Source: Pectobacterium brasiliense (GTDB lineage Bacteria > Pseudomonadota > Gammaproteobacteria > Enterobacterales > Enterobacteriaceae). From it: a DNA stretch of 64,000 nt. Below are positions 1 through 7,615 of this stretch, in pieces. Each line of letters starts with the position of its first letter. Within the stretch, counting starts at the first letter, position 1. Location: positions 1 to 64,000 of the forward strand of contig NZ_JACDSF010000050.1 in assembly GCF_013449685.1 (NCBI RefSeq), written 5' to 3'. The translations under genes were made by a program, and so were the position numbers. The notes beneath the pieces are model-generated. The model was not told where the DNA came from and searched no databases. It saw nothing but the letters and a program-made list of their open reading frames with translations.

Positions 1-46
1 TCATGTTCCTGATTGTACAAAAAATAGTTACGGGACACAGCCTAGA
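1..46. repeat. End of a MITE-like repeat, cut by the window edge
   Basis: Read on the minus strand, this stretch begins CTGTGTCCCGTAACTATTT and continues into a TTGTACAA-like segment. The left end of the repeat at 48489-48657 has CTGTGTCCCTTAACTATTT followed by TTGTTCAA. The near identity over about 30 bases suggests that a second copy of the same small mobile repeat ends here. Its other end lies outside the window, so length and target site cannot be judged. Confidence 0.5.
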
Positions 47-74
47 CCCAGAACGAGGCCTGCACCACGTCATG

Positions 75-740
75 CTATTGATCGATGGCAATAAAGGCCA
101 GCATCGTTTCGCTGCCGTCCAGAATATCGGATTGGATGGCCTGTCGAGCGGCGCTGACATCGCGCTGCTGTAGCGCCGCGAAGACCTCTTCGTGATGTTC
201 GATCGCCATTTGCACAGAAAAATGCGCATAGGCCTGCGCAATCAGCGGGCCGGTGCGCATCCACAGGCTACCGATAAACTGCGTCAGCAGCGGCATACGC
301 GCCGCCTGCGCCAGAAACAGGTGAAATTCGCTATTTAACCGCAGCGCTTCGCGTAGATTTTTCTCGTCAATCGCCAGACGATTCTGGCGAATATTCTCTT
401 CGATCTGCTCCAGCATCTTCGGCGTAATGTGCGCAGCAGCCTGCTCGGCTCCCGTACCTTCCAGCGCCAGCCGCAATGTGCGGATCTCGATAAACTGGGC
501 TTCGGTCAATTGAGGGACGCGGATATCGCGCGGCGTCTTGAGCACCAGCGCCTGTTCTTTAGCCAGTTGCAGGATCGCATCTCGCACCGGCGTGACGCTG
601 GTGCCCACCTGTGCGGCGAGTTCCCGTATTCTCAGGCGATCGTCCGGTTTGAGTTGGCCGGTAATTAATGCCTCACGCAGCATGGTATAAACGCTGGAAC
701 CCAGATAGCTGTGATTAATCTGCCCAATTGGATAATTCAC
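75..740 (-). CDS. GntR/FadR-family (FCD domain) transcriptional regulator
   Basis: This is a DNA-binding regulator of about 221 residues. The N-terminal winged helix-turn-helix is typical of GntR proteins (LREALITGQLKPDDRLRIRELA, then GTSVTPVRDAI). An all-helical FCD ligand domain follows from about residue 75, with histidines in the NSEFHLFLAQAA and EHHEEVFAALQQRD positions that usually hold a metal or acid ligand. The start is placed at a GTG (740) because a GGGGGAA ribosome site lies just upstream. A longer reading to 887 has no better site and adds sequence unlike the family. FCD regulators usually answer to small carboxylates and control neighbouring catabolic genes. Its target is not known; the solute-binding protein at 1725 and the decayed hydrolase at 916 are the nearest candidates. 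Confidence 0.88.
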   Translation of the reverse strand: MNYPIGQINHSYLGSSVYTMLREALITGQLKPDDRLRIRELAAQVGTSVTPVRDAILQLAKEQALVLKTPRDIRVPQLTEAQFIEIRTLRLALEGTGAEQAAAHITPKMLEQIEENIRQNRLAIDEKNLREALRLNSEFHLFLAQAARMPLLTQFIGSLWMRTGPLIAQAYAHFSVQMAIEHHEEVFAALQQRDVSAARQAIQSDILDGSETMLAFIAIDQ

Positions 741-915
741 TGTTCCCCCAGAGAGAAGCGCCACGCAACGTGATGAGATAAACATGAGTTCGCACCGCAA
801 CGACCCGCGGTGATGAGGCGTTAATATACAATATGATGCATCAACGAGGCTATGGGGTGAGATCTCGCATGGGTGAAGAATCGACAAGAAAAGGTCATGA
901 AATACGCAGTAGGGT

Positions 916-1338
916 ATGATAAGGCGTAAATTAAGCGGGTATGAACCTTCATTAGCTGAAAAGTTAGCTTTGTCACCTCAAGACATTAAATCTGATGTCT
1001 TTCAGTCAATGAGTGATAAATATAGTATTTCTATTGCGGTAGGTTATCCTGTCAAATTCAGCGATGGGATAAGAATAACCATGATTATCTTTCAGCCTGA
1101 AAAAGAGACGTTATTTTATTCAAAGCAGTTCTTCATCCTGATGAAATACCTTTTCCTGATGGCAAACGCGGTTGGTAAAGCCGATAATTTTATCTGTGCA
1201 GGACAATCGGCGATTTGGGATCGTGAGGGGAAACTTCTCATACAGGTTAATGCGACACAAGAAGCCTTGCTTGTTCTGGATACCGAGACCGGTAAGGTAA
1301 TGATGATTGAAAAGGATCATTGTTCCCGATCTGAATAG
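916..1338 (+). pseudogene. Relic of a carbon-nitrogen hydrolase (nitrilase superfamily)
   Basis: The 140-codon frame looks like two ends of one enzyme. The first part (LSGYEPSLAEKLAL, then ISIAVGYPVKFSDG and LFYSKQ) matches the region after the catalytic Glu in nitrilase-like amidases. The last part (FICAGQSAIWDREGKLL, then EALLVLDTETG) matches their C-terminal beta strands. Between them a neighbouring frame reads VLHPDEIPFPDGK, the usual continuation after the YxKQ motif, so at least one frameshift is present. About 100 codons that should carry the catalytic Cys are missing. The catalytic Glu at the front is also lost. This is therefore a frameshifted, internally deleted remnant and not a working enzyme. 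The family assignment is by motif memory only. Confidence 0.6.
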
Positions 1339-1724
1339 TCACCATATGAATATTAACACTTATGTATTATTGCATTCGGTGGTTATTATGATTATTGATG
1401 ATATTATTAAAATTCGAATGATTGCGATAAATAATCCAATCCTATATTTTTATATTGCATTTGTCCCCACATGAAAGCGTAATTTCATTTTAGCTATTCA
1501 ATATTTTTAACTATATCGTTCACTTTTTCTTCCTATGTGTTTTTATTTAATTCTGTAAACTCGATGCGAATTATCCCAATGGAAACGGGGAGACGATCCT
1601 CTAACGTCGATCCAATCCTGCGCGTCGCTGACTTGCGATTCGCTGGCTACACCGTTGCCGTTTTAACGGCTGCTATCTGTCGTTTGTCGGTACGGGTTTT
1701 ATTCATTAAGTGAAGGAAATCACA
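1339..1724. other. AT-rich intergenic region before the solute-binding protein
   Basis: No convincing gene was seen. The first 220 bases are very AT-rich and probably hold the promoter. The rest, from about 1560, becomes GC-richer and contains short self-complementary patches (for example GCCGTTTTAACGGC at 1657-1670), but no riboswitch class could be recognised. A leader RNA is possible but unsupported. Confidence 0.4.
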
Positions 1725-2846
1725 ATGCAATACACTGGGAAGTACCTGAAGAAAACAGTGCTGATGCTAGCCATGATGGCCGGTCTCAGCGTCGGACAAA
1801 GTCAGGCGGGCGTCGAAATTGAGACGCGTTCGCTGGATCAAATCTATCAGAGTGCGTTGAGAGAAGGCGGTACGGTCACCGTGTATGCCGGTGGCGATGT
1901 GCAGTCACAGCAGGCTGGCTTCAAGCGGGCATTTGAGACGCGTTTTCCTGGCATGAAACTGAATGTGATTGTCGATTACAGCAAATACCATGATGCCCGT
2001 ATCGATAACCAACTGGCGACCGGCACACTGATTCCTGATGTGGTGCAACTGCAAACGGTGCAGAACTTCCCGCGCTGGAAAAAAGAAGGCGTGTTGCTGA
2101 ACTACAAAGCGCGTGGCTGGGACAAAATCTACCCGGAATTTCGTGATGCAGATGGTGCCTGGACTGGCGCCTATGTCATCGCATTCAGTAATTTGGTCAA
2201 CACCCAGCTTCTCGATGAAAAATCTTGGCCGCGTGAGGTTAATGATTACCTTCGTCCCAATCTGAGAGGCAATTTGATTCTGGCTTATCCGAACGACGAC
2301 GATGCGGTGCTGTTCTGGTACAAGCTGGCCGTGGATAAATACGGCTGGGATTTTGTTAAAAAATTGCAGGAGCAGGATCCCGTCTACGTGCGCGGCACCA
2401 ACGTACCCGGTGCTGAGATCGCGACAGGAAAATATAGCGCGACGTTTACCAGTTCCGGTGCGCTCGTTCCAGCAGTTGATGCTGTGACCCGCTTTGTCCT
2501 GCCGAAGTCCGATCCTTTTGTTTCCTGGGCGCAACGTGCTGCTATCTTCAAACAGGCTAAACACCCGGAAAGCGCCAAGCTGTACCTAAGCTGGGTGCTG
2601 GATCCGCAAACGCAAACTCAGGTCTCACGTATGTGGTCGGTGCGTACCGATGTTGAGCCGCCAGTGGGCTACAAACATATCTGGGAATACCGTAACACGC
2701 GTCCTCAGGCTTTCGCTGATTTCATGTACGATCGCGGTACGGTCGAACGTTTTCGCGCACAGCTGAGTTTGTATGTAGGGGAAGCGAAAGGAGAACCAAC
2801 GCCGGGCTGGCTCGGCGTGCACCCAGAGGTGCCTCTGGTTAACTAA
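1725..2846 (+). CDS. Periplasmic iron-type ABC solute-binding protein
   Basis: This is a secreted binding protein of 373 residues. The N-terminus is a classical signal peptide (KKTVLMLAMMAGLSVG, cleavage near SQAG). The mature part begins with the family pattern ALREGGTVTVYAGG and continues with FKRAFETRFPGMKLNVIVDYS and a later GALVPAVDAV segment. This is the fold of Fe3+/2-aminoethylphosphonate-type substrate-binding proteins (SBP_bac_6/AfuA-like). The start at 1725 follows AAGGAAATCACA; an in-frame GTG at 1710 has no ribosome site. No permease or ATPase gene adjoins it, so it either works with a transporter encoded elsewhere or is an orphan. The ligand cannot be told from sequence; iron is the commonest in the family, but sugars and organophosphonates also occur. 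Confidence 0.8.
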   Translation: MQYTGKYLKKTVLMLAMMAGLSVGQSQAGVEIETRSLDQIYQSALREGGTVTVYAGGDVQSQQAGFKRAFETRFPGMKLNVIVDYSKYHDARIDNQLATGTLIPDVVQLQTVQNFPRWKKEGVLLNYKARGWDKIYPEFRDADGAWTGAYVIAFSNLVNTQLLDEKSWPREVNDYLRPNLRGNLILAYPNDDDAVLFWYKLAVDKYGWDFVKKLQEQDPVYVRGTNVPGAEIATGKYSATFTSSGALVPAVDAVTRFVLPKSDPFVSWAQRAAIFKQAKHPESAKLYLSWVLDPQTQTQVSRMWSVRTDVEPPVGYKHIWEYRNTRPQAFADFMYDRGTVERFRAQLSLYVGEAKGEPTPGWLGVHPEVPLVN

Positions 2847-3047
2847 CGCTTGAAATTATTGCGTTACTCCATGCTGGTCACGTTCATCGTGGCCGGCATT
2901 ACGTTCTGTAAGTTCCACATGTTAAGCACCATACGATTAAGAATCACGCCCGATAATGGCGGTCTTGTTCGGTGAATGGTTGAGCAGGATCACAAGAGGG
3001 GATTGCCAATGGCAGCGAACCACCATTGGCGTGTTGAGGAGTAATGC

Positions 3048-4754
3048 TTACTTCTTATTGTTGGGTTTCAAGGTTTCGCCAACGTTCAACAGGAAGATCT
3101 CGTTATCGCGAGTGGACACGCGGGTTGAGCCATCTTCCATGCGGTAGCCGCCTTCGGTGAAGCCCGCACCATTCAGGAACGGTGCAACGGATTGTGGTTT
3201 ATTGCGTACCGCCGCTTCCAGCGCTAACAAAGCGTAAGGCTCGATGGTATCGACATCGGCATATTGTCGGTTGGGATCGGCCATGAAGAAACCGTTTTGA
3301 TAACGCGTGCTGATAATGTTATCGCCCACTTTTTCCGCCAGCGACAAATAGTCTTTCACTTTACTCGCCTGATACAGATCCAGCAGCGCGAACAGGGCGT
3401 AAGGATCGTTGTTCTTGGTGGCGAGATCGACTTTGACATCTTTACCCGGTGCTGAACCTAACTCACCCAGCCCCTGTGCGCGAGCGATGCCGCGTGCGAC
3501 ACGCCACAGCTCGGCGTCCGGTAAAACGGTATAGGCACGAGAATACGAAAGCAGGAATGAATTATCCGCAGGATAAGGCTTGATCACGGTGCCTTTTTTG
3601 CCGTAGTAGCCATCACGCGGCAGCACATAATTGGAGAGATCTTTGCCGTTAGCGAGCATCGGGCGGAACGTGTTATCGGACTCGTTGTAGGCATATTTGG
3701 CAAAGGCTTTCAGGCCATCGGTTGTCCACGTCAGAAGTTCCTTGCCTTCCGCACCTAAATCTTTACCCAACTGGAGCTGCATGAGCGCATTTTCGGAATA
3801 GATCGTACTGGTGCGTCCTTTCAGCATCATATTGCCTTCCAGCGCGCTTGGACCAAACTCTGGGCCGAACTGACGCTGGGCGCGATCGCCGTATTTGGAA
3901 TGCGTATCGGCATCGTCGGTGGTTTCATCGCGCTTCAGCGCCTGCGTAAACTGATACACGCCGAGTCCAGTCGCTTTATCCCGCGGCAGCACATACTGCT
4001 GTGCCAGACGTTTTGCCCAGACCAGCGCGCCGTCTTCTTTATTGTATTTGTACAGCAGCGAGGCGGAATAGATCAGATCGTTACCCGCATTCAGGAAGCT
4101 GAGGCCTTTGGTGGCGAAGAAGGGCGGCTGTTGCTCAAACGGGCTTTGCCAGAGCGCACCCATTTTTTGTCCGTATTTACCGTGGCGACTGGTTTCCATA
4201 ATCTTCCAGTCATAAACGTGCGCATTCCAGAAACCGCGAATAAAGCGTGCGGTTGCATCTTTATCGACGCTGAACATCAAATCGTAGTAGGGATAGGCAT
4301 TTTTCAGCTCATGCACCATCTCTTTTTCGCTCGGGCCTTCCGGCTGTAGCGTTTTTAGATCCACAAAACGGTGACCGCCCCAAATCAGCAGGCCGCTCTC
4401 ATCCTGATAATGTTGAAAGTGATACTTCACTATCGCTTCGGCACGCTGCTTATAGCTAGGGTTGCCGCTCAGGTTGCTAAGCCCGACCAGTACGCGCATC
4501 AGGTTCTGTTGTGCGGAGAAGTTGGAGAGCACGGCCTGACGACCATCAGGGAAAATCCACTCCATCTGTTTGCCCGTACGCGGATCGACACCATCCGCAA
4601 GTAATGGCGTAGGCGACTGACCGTGATAGTGGTCGCCAGCTTTGGTCAGCACGTTATCAACATACTGATTGACGATGGTGAGACGGTCAGGCGTAGCGGC
4701 GCTGGCCTGTAAAGCAACCAGACCCGCAAGGAGCGATAGCGCAAATCTTTTCAT
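3048..4754 (-). CDS. Periplasmic pectate lyase, polysaccharide lyase family 2
   Basis: A 568-residue enzyme that beta-eliminates polygalacturonate or oligogalacturonides, probably releasing unsaturated digalacturonate in the periplasm. The start at 4754 opens a signal peptide (MKRFALSLLAGLVALQASAA) after AGGTAGATAAC; the upstream in-frame extension lacks one. The mature chain has the family 2 (alpha/alpha)7-barrel pattern, with WGGHRFVDLKTL, AYPYYDLMF and ENALMQLQLG segments. It resembles the periplasmic Pel of Pectobacterium and PelY of Yersinia; cytoplasmic PelW is the paralogue, but it lacks a signal peptide. The gene lies downstream of two KdgM-type porins on the same strand: the porins would admit oligomers and this enzyme would cut them before inner-membrane uptake. 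A KdgR box at 6914 probably controls the group. Confidence 0.88.
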   Translation of the reverse strand: MKRFALSLLAGLVALQASAATPDRLTIVNQYVDNVLTKAGDHYHGQSPTPLLADGVDPRTGKQMEWIFPDGRQAVLSNFSAQQNLMRVLVGLSNLSGNPSYKQRAEAIVKYHFQHYQDESGLLIWGGHRFVDLKTLQPEGPSEKEMVHELKNAYPYYDLMFSVDKDATARFIRGFWNAHVYDWKIMETSRHGKYGQKMGALWQSPFEQQPPFFATKGLSFLNAGNDLIYSASLLYKYNKEDGALVWAKRLAQQYVLPRDKATGLGVYQFTQALKRDETTDDADTHSKYGDRAQRQFGPEFGPSALEGNMMLKGRTSTIYSENALMQLQLGKDLGAEGKELLTWTTDGLKAFAKYAYNESDNTFRPMLANGKDLSNYVLPRDGYYGKKGTVIKPYPADNSFLLSYSRAYTVLPDAELWRVARGIARAQGLGELGSAPGKDVKVDLATKNNDPYALFALLDLYQASKVKDYLSLAEKVGDNIISTRYQNGFFMADPNRQYADVDTIEPYALLALEAAVRNKPQSVAPFLNGAGFTEGGYRMEDGSTRVSTRDNEIFLLNVGETLKPNNKK

Positions 4755-4878
4755 GTTATCTACCTGTAACTGTAACGATGATTCATCCAGAGCTGTAATA
4801 AAGGGATCCCGCTTGATGAACAGGAGCCCCGAGAAAGATGGCATAACAGTAAGCTGTTGTTAGAAAGGTAAGCCGTGG

Positions 4879-5631
4879 TTAGAACGTATAGGTGAAGCCG
4901 ACTTTTCCTTTCCCTTCACGCGATTTCACATCGCGTCCGCTGGCGACATCTTCAACGCCAACGTGTGCGGTCCAGTTGTCGTTGATGGTGTAAGACACGT
5001 CGAAATCCTGTTGGTAGTCATGCTTTTTGTTGTTTTGCAGCACGTAATCCGCGTGATAGTAATAAGCGGTGTACGCCAGCGTGAAATTGTCGAAACCTTT
5101 GTAGGCCACGCCCGCTTCATAGCGGTGACGGTGAGTGTCGTCATCCGTACTGGTACGTTTGCTGCGGGTAATTTTTCTGAGGTCATAGCGATATTGCGCA
5201 TGAAGATCCGTCTTGTCAGTCACCGACCAGGTCAGTTTCAAACCTGGCGTATAGCGTGCACCGGAACTCTGGCTAGCGCCGATATCACCCACGGTACCTT
5301 CGCCGCTGGTGCCGCCAGAATAGAAGCGCGCTTCCAGATTCGGCGTCAGGGTTAACTCAGGCGTTAAGTTGTAAGCATAGCCGGTATAAAAAGCATAAGA
5401 ATTCGAGACGACATCATCGATGGTCAGATCTTTATTCTTATTATAAAAATTCAGCTCAACGCCAACGTACAGGCCATTATCCATAAAATGCCGCATACCA
5501 ATTTCATCACCGTGATAGCGATTCATTGTTCCCCAGCTATGTTCATAGCTGAGTTTGGTATCAGAGGCAGATGCGGAAATAGCATAAATTTGGGCAAAGA
5601 GAATACCGGCCACAAGGTAGCGTTTTTTCAT
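4879..5631 (-). CDS. KdgM-family oligogalacturonate porin (first of two)
   Basis: An outer-membrane protein of 250 residues with signal peptide (MKKRYLVAGILFAQIYAISASA) and alternating-residue beta strands throughout. It ends in a strand with terminal Phe (GKGKVGFTYTF), the usual BAM-recognised C-terminus. The opening KLSYEHSWGTMNRYHGDEI and the YRYDLRK strand fit the KdgM family of small monomeric 12-stranded porins specific for acidic oligosaccharides. Start 5631 is chosen because it begins the signal peptide; the longer reading adds only four residues. It lies 124 bases upstream of the pectate lyase and about 130 bases downstream of a second KdgM-like gene. Whether it favours oligogalacturonates or other acidic oligomers is not visible from sequence. 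Confidence 0.85.
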   Translation of the reverse strand: MKKRYLVAGILFAQIYAISASASDTKLSYEHSWGTMNRYHGDEIGMRHFMDNGLYVGVELNFYNKNKDLTIDDVVSNSYAFYTGYAYNLTPELTLTPNLEARFYSGGTSGEGTVGDIGASQSSGARYTPGLKLTWSVTDKTDLHAQYRYDLRKITRSKRTSTDDDTHRHRYEAGVAYKGFDNFTLAYTAYYYHADYVLQNNKKHDYQQDFDVSYTINDNWTAHVGVEDVASGRDVKSREGKGKVGFTYTF

Positions 5632-5725
5632 TATGGGCACCATTAATATTGTTCGTTAATTATGAAAATTGTGCGCTGATAGACAAAATTCATTCATGAA
5701 TTCATTTTTTTCATCAACACGGCAC

Positions 5726-5742
5726 GAAATACGGTGTATTTC
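5726..5742. promoter_or_regulatory. Inverted repeat between the two porin genes
   Basis: GAAATAC and GTATTTC flank a GGT spacer, giving a perfect 7-base dyad about 95 bases before the first porin (start 5631). It is not a standard KdgR box, whose half site is TGAAACA. It could be an operator for another hexuronate regulator or a hairpin in the transcript. Function is inferred from position only. Confidence 0.3.
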
Positions 5743-5763
5743 CTTTATAAAATTCTGTGTTTG

Positions 5764-6582
5764 TTAGAAAACGTAGTTAAAACCAACTTTGATTTTCCCC
5801 TGACGGCTTGATGATGTGCTGGATTGGCTAATATCATCATATTCAATGTAGGGAGTTAGCTTTTTGTTTAACTTATATTGAACTTTGAACTGATGTTCAT
5901 AATCTGTTTTCCCATTATCGTAAACCGCGTATTCTCTTTCCGTGAATTCACCTTTGCTGTATTTGTACGATTTGGTGGTATTATCCCCAATATAGTAGTT
6001 GAACACGTAAGTCAGATTAATATTATCCAAGCCAGAATAGGTTACCCCTGCATCCAAGCGGTGGCGTCCAGTGTCCGATTTTGACAAATAAGATTCCCCT
6101 GCGTAACCATATTTGTCAGATGCGGAAATGGTCGAATAACGCGAACTGCGAGAGGGCTTTTTATATTCATAGCGGTAGCGGCCATAAGTGGACCAGTCGC
6201 TGTTAATTCGGTAGTTATATTTCAGCCCCGGCTGGTACATCATGGTTGAATTGCCGATGGAGAATTCGAAGCTCGGCGTTAAGGTGGCGGCTTTGCTTAA
6301 CTTGAAGTCTTTACCGATCACCATGCCGCCAGAGCCGCCCTGCATATCGTCATAGGCAACGTCGTAGTTGCTGTTCCCGCCCGCTGACGTACTGAATTTG
6401 ACTTCGTACGACCAGCCGTTAGTTTTCTTATGAATCAGCTTGATAGAGTCTGAGTGGCGGCGGTCTTCTGTCTTCCAGTTGTGTTCATATTGGAAGGTGG
6501 TTTTGCCGTCGGTTTGGGCCTGGACGAGGAACGGCGTGAATCCGGCACAAACGAGGAGTAGGTTACGTGTATCTATTTTCAT
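5764..6582 (-). CDS. KdgM-family oligogalacturonate porin (second of two)
   Basis: An outer-membrane porin of 272 residues with signal peptide (LLLVCAGFTPFLVQAQ) and a terminal aromatic strand (GKIKVGFNYVF). The strands TTFQYEHNWKTEDRRHSDSI, YRINSDWSTYGRYRYEYKK and TGRHRLDAGVTYSGL align by eye with the neighbouring KdgM-like porin, but the proteins are clearly diverged. This copy is longer, with Ser/Tyr-rich loops near 145-170 and 205-225. Two different porins side by side suggest different size or modification preferences for oligomers rather than a recent duplication. This gene is first in the minus-strand series and lies closest to the KdgR box about 330 bases upstream. Confidence 0.85.
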   Translation of the reverse strand: MKIDTRNLLLVCAGFTPFLVQAQTDGKTTFQYEHNWKTEDRRHSDSIKLIHKKTNGWSYEVKFSTSAGGNSNYDVAYDDMQGGSGGMVIGKDFKLSKAATLTPSFEFSIGNSTMMYQPGLKYNYRINSDWSTYGRYRYEYKKPSRSSRYSTISASDKYGYAGESYLSKSDTGRHRLDAGVTYSGLDNINLTYVFNYYIGDNTTKSYKYSKGEFTEREYAVYDNGKTDYEHQFKVQYKLNKKLTPYIEYDDISQSSTSSSRQGKIKVGFNYVF

Positions 6583-6913
6583 TCTGTCTTTCTCTTTTTT
6601 GATGAATAAATAATATTATTGGCGAGCGCAGTCTCTATCTTTAAAACCAGACAGTTGATGTCATTTTTTGGGCGTAAAAATAGAATCACCAGAAATGATG
6701 ATGACGCCATTTATAATGTCAGACAGGGCTTTCTCCCTGGTAAATCAGGTTGCTATCAATGCATTGATGACTCCTTATATACGACGTAGCTTATACGTAT
6801 TTCAATCAGCGAAATGGATTATGCTGATGAGTAAATGTTGATAATTCACACCGCTTACTGGTTAATCTAATTATCAGTAGACTTGATAATTAGGATGAGT
6901 GGCATTATGGTGA

Positions 6914-6934
6914 AAAGGAAACATTGTTTCATTT
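6914..6934. promoter_or_regulatory. KdgR operator
   Basis: The 21-base site has left half AAAGGAAACA, then T, then right half TTGTTTCATTT minus the shared centre. Against the published KdgR consensus (AAATGAAACA-N-TGTTTCATTT) it differs at only one defined position, the fourth. KdgR represses pectin-catabolism genes and is released by 2-keto-3-deoxygluconate. Its place upstream of the two porins and the pectate lyase makes it the likely main control of that group. Confidence 0.82.
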
Positions 6935-7144
6935 ATGCAGATCACACATTTGGTTACTTTTTGAAATTTTTTGTAATCATTTGATCTGATTATTGTAAGC
7001 GTCAGGAATAGACGTAACGGAGAAAGTAGCTGTCAGAAAAGGGGAGGTATCTCTTGAATGTTAATGATGATAGTGATATGTAATTTAGCAGCGATTAACC
7101 TGCGATCTGCCTTATTTCCCCACTATCATTCTGAGAATATTTTG

Positions 7145-7160
7145 TGGAAAGCGATTTCCA
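7145..7160. promoter_or_regulatory. LacI/GalR-type palindrome
   Basis: TGGAAAGCGATTTCCA is a 16-base near-perfect dyad with a central CG, the usual shape of operators bound by LacI-family repressors. It lies about 560 bases upstream of the second porin and 135 bases beyond the stop of the small gene at 7294. No LacI-family gene is adjacent, so its owner is unknown. Confidence 0.35.
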
Positions 7161-7293
7161 TAAAAAATGAAGAGGTCGCTATAAATAGCTAATGGTCGTC
7201 AAACATCCCTGAGAATATTCAGGGAACGTCCGGTATCGTTATCCCCAAACGCTGATATGTCGGCATCAATTTCAACGCTTAAATCTCGAAGGC

Positions 7294-7470
7294 TTAAATT
7301 TCGAAGCCTGGGGCGACTTCTTTTACTGGTTTTTTACACGCTTCTGGCTTGGGTTGATTCGCCGAGAGGTTTTTACAGTCAGGCGCAAAAGGATTCAGCG
7401 CATCGCGATTCAGATAGAGTACAAACAGGATCAGAATGATAAGGGGGATCAGAATGCGTTTTCTTTTCAT
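7294..7470 (-). CDS. Small membrane-anchored protein, 58 residues, function unknown
   Basis: The reading frame encodes 58 residues: a basic start (MKRKR), a single hydrophobic segment (ILIPLIILILFVLYL) and a short hydrophilic tail with two cysteines (PDCKNLSANQPKPEACKK) followed by a Pro-rich end. The predicted topology is N-in with the cysteines in the periplasm, where they could form a disulfide. Start 7470 is an ATG with a weak AAAGATAACC upstream. The positive-inside start, clean transmembrane segment and absence of frame breaks argue for a real gene, although it is too short for length-based calling. No family was recognised. A plus-strand frame over the same bases has no such features. 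Confidence 0.55.
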   Translation of the reverse strand: MKRKRILIPLIILILFVLYLNRDALNPFAPDCKNLSANQPKPEACKKPVKEVAPGFEI

Positions 7471-7615
7471 GGTTATCTTTAGTTGCGTTGCGGAACATGT
7501 GGATATGTTAAAAAAACAGGAAAAATTCTAACGCGTTGCGCGGCTTTTGTCTTTAGCCCGCTCGGTTTCCGCCTTATTGTAGTGGCTCGGCATGATGATA
7601 TCGGCAGAGGTGAAG

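Larger units (their letters stand above)
6583..7293. other. Long regulatory intergenic region of the pectin module
   Basis: About 710 AT-rich bases without a convincing gene lie between the second porin and the small minus-strand gene at 7294. They hold the KdgR box (6914-6934) and a LacI-type palindrome (7145-7160). Long upstream regions with several regulator sites are usual for pectinolysis genes in soft-rot bacteria. No clear CRP site could be picked out by eye. Confidence 0.5.

Noticed and set aside
1710-1724. GTG start for the binding protein at 1725
   Set aside because: The AAGGAA ribosome site lies after this codon and fits the ATG at 1725.
3005-3030. Hairpin GCCAATGG/CCATTGGC as terminator of the pectate lyase gene
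   Set aside because: The stem is good but there is no T run on either side. It may be only a chance dyad.
7257-7439. 60-codon plus-strand frame over the small membrane protein gene
   Set aside because: It lacks a ribosome site, and its residues show no fold. The opposite strand has the better gene (7294-7470).
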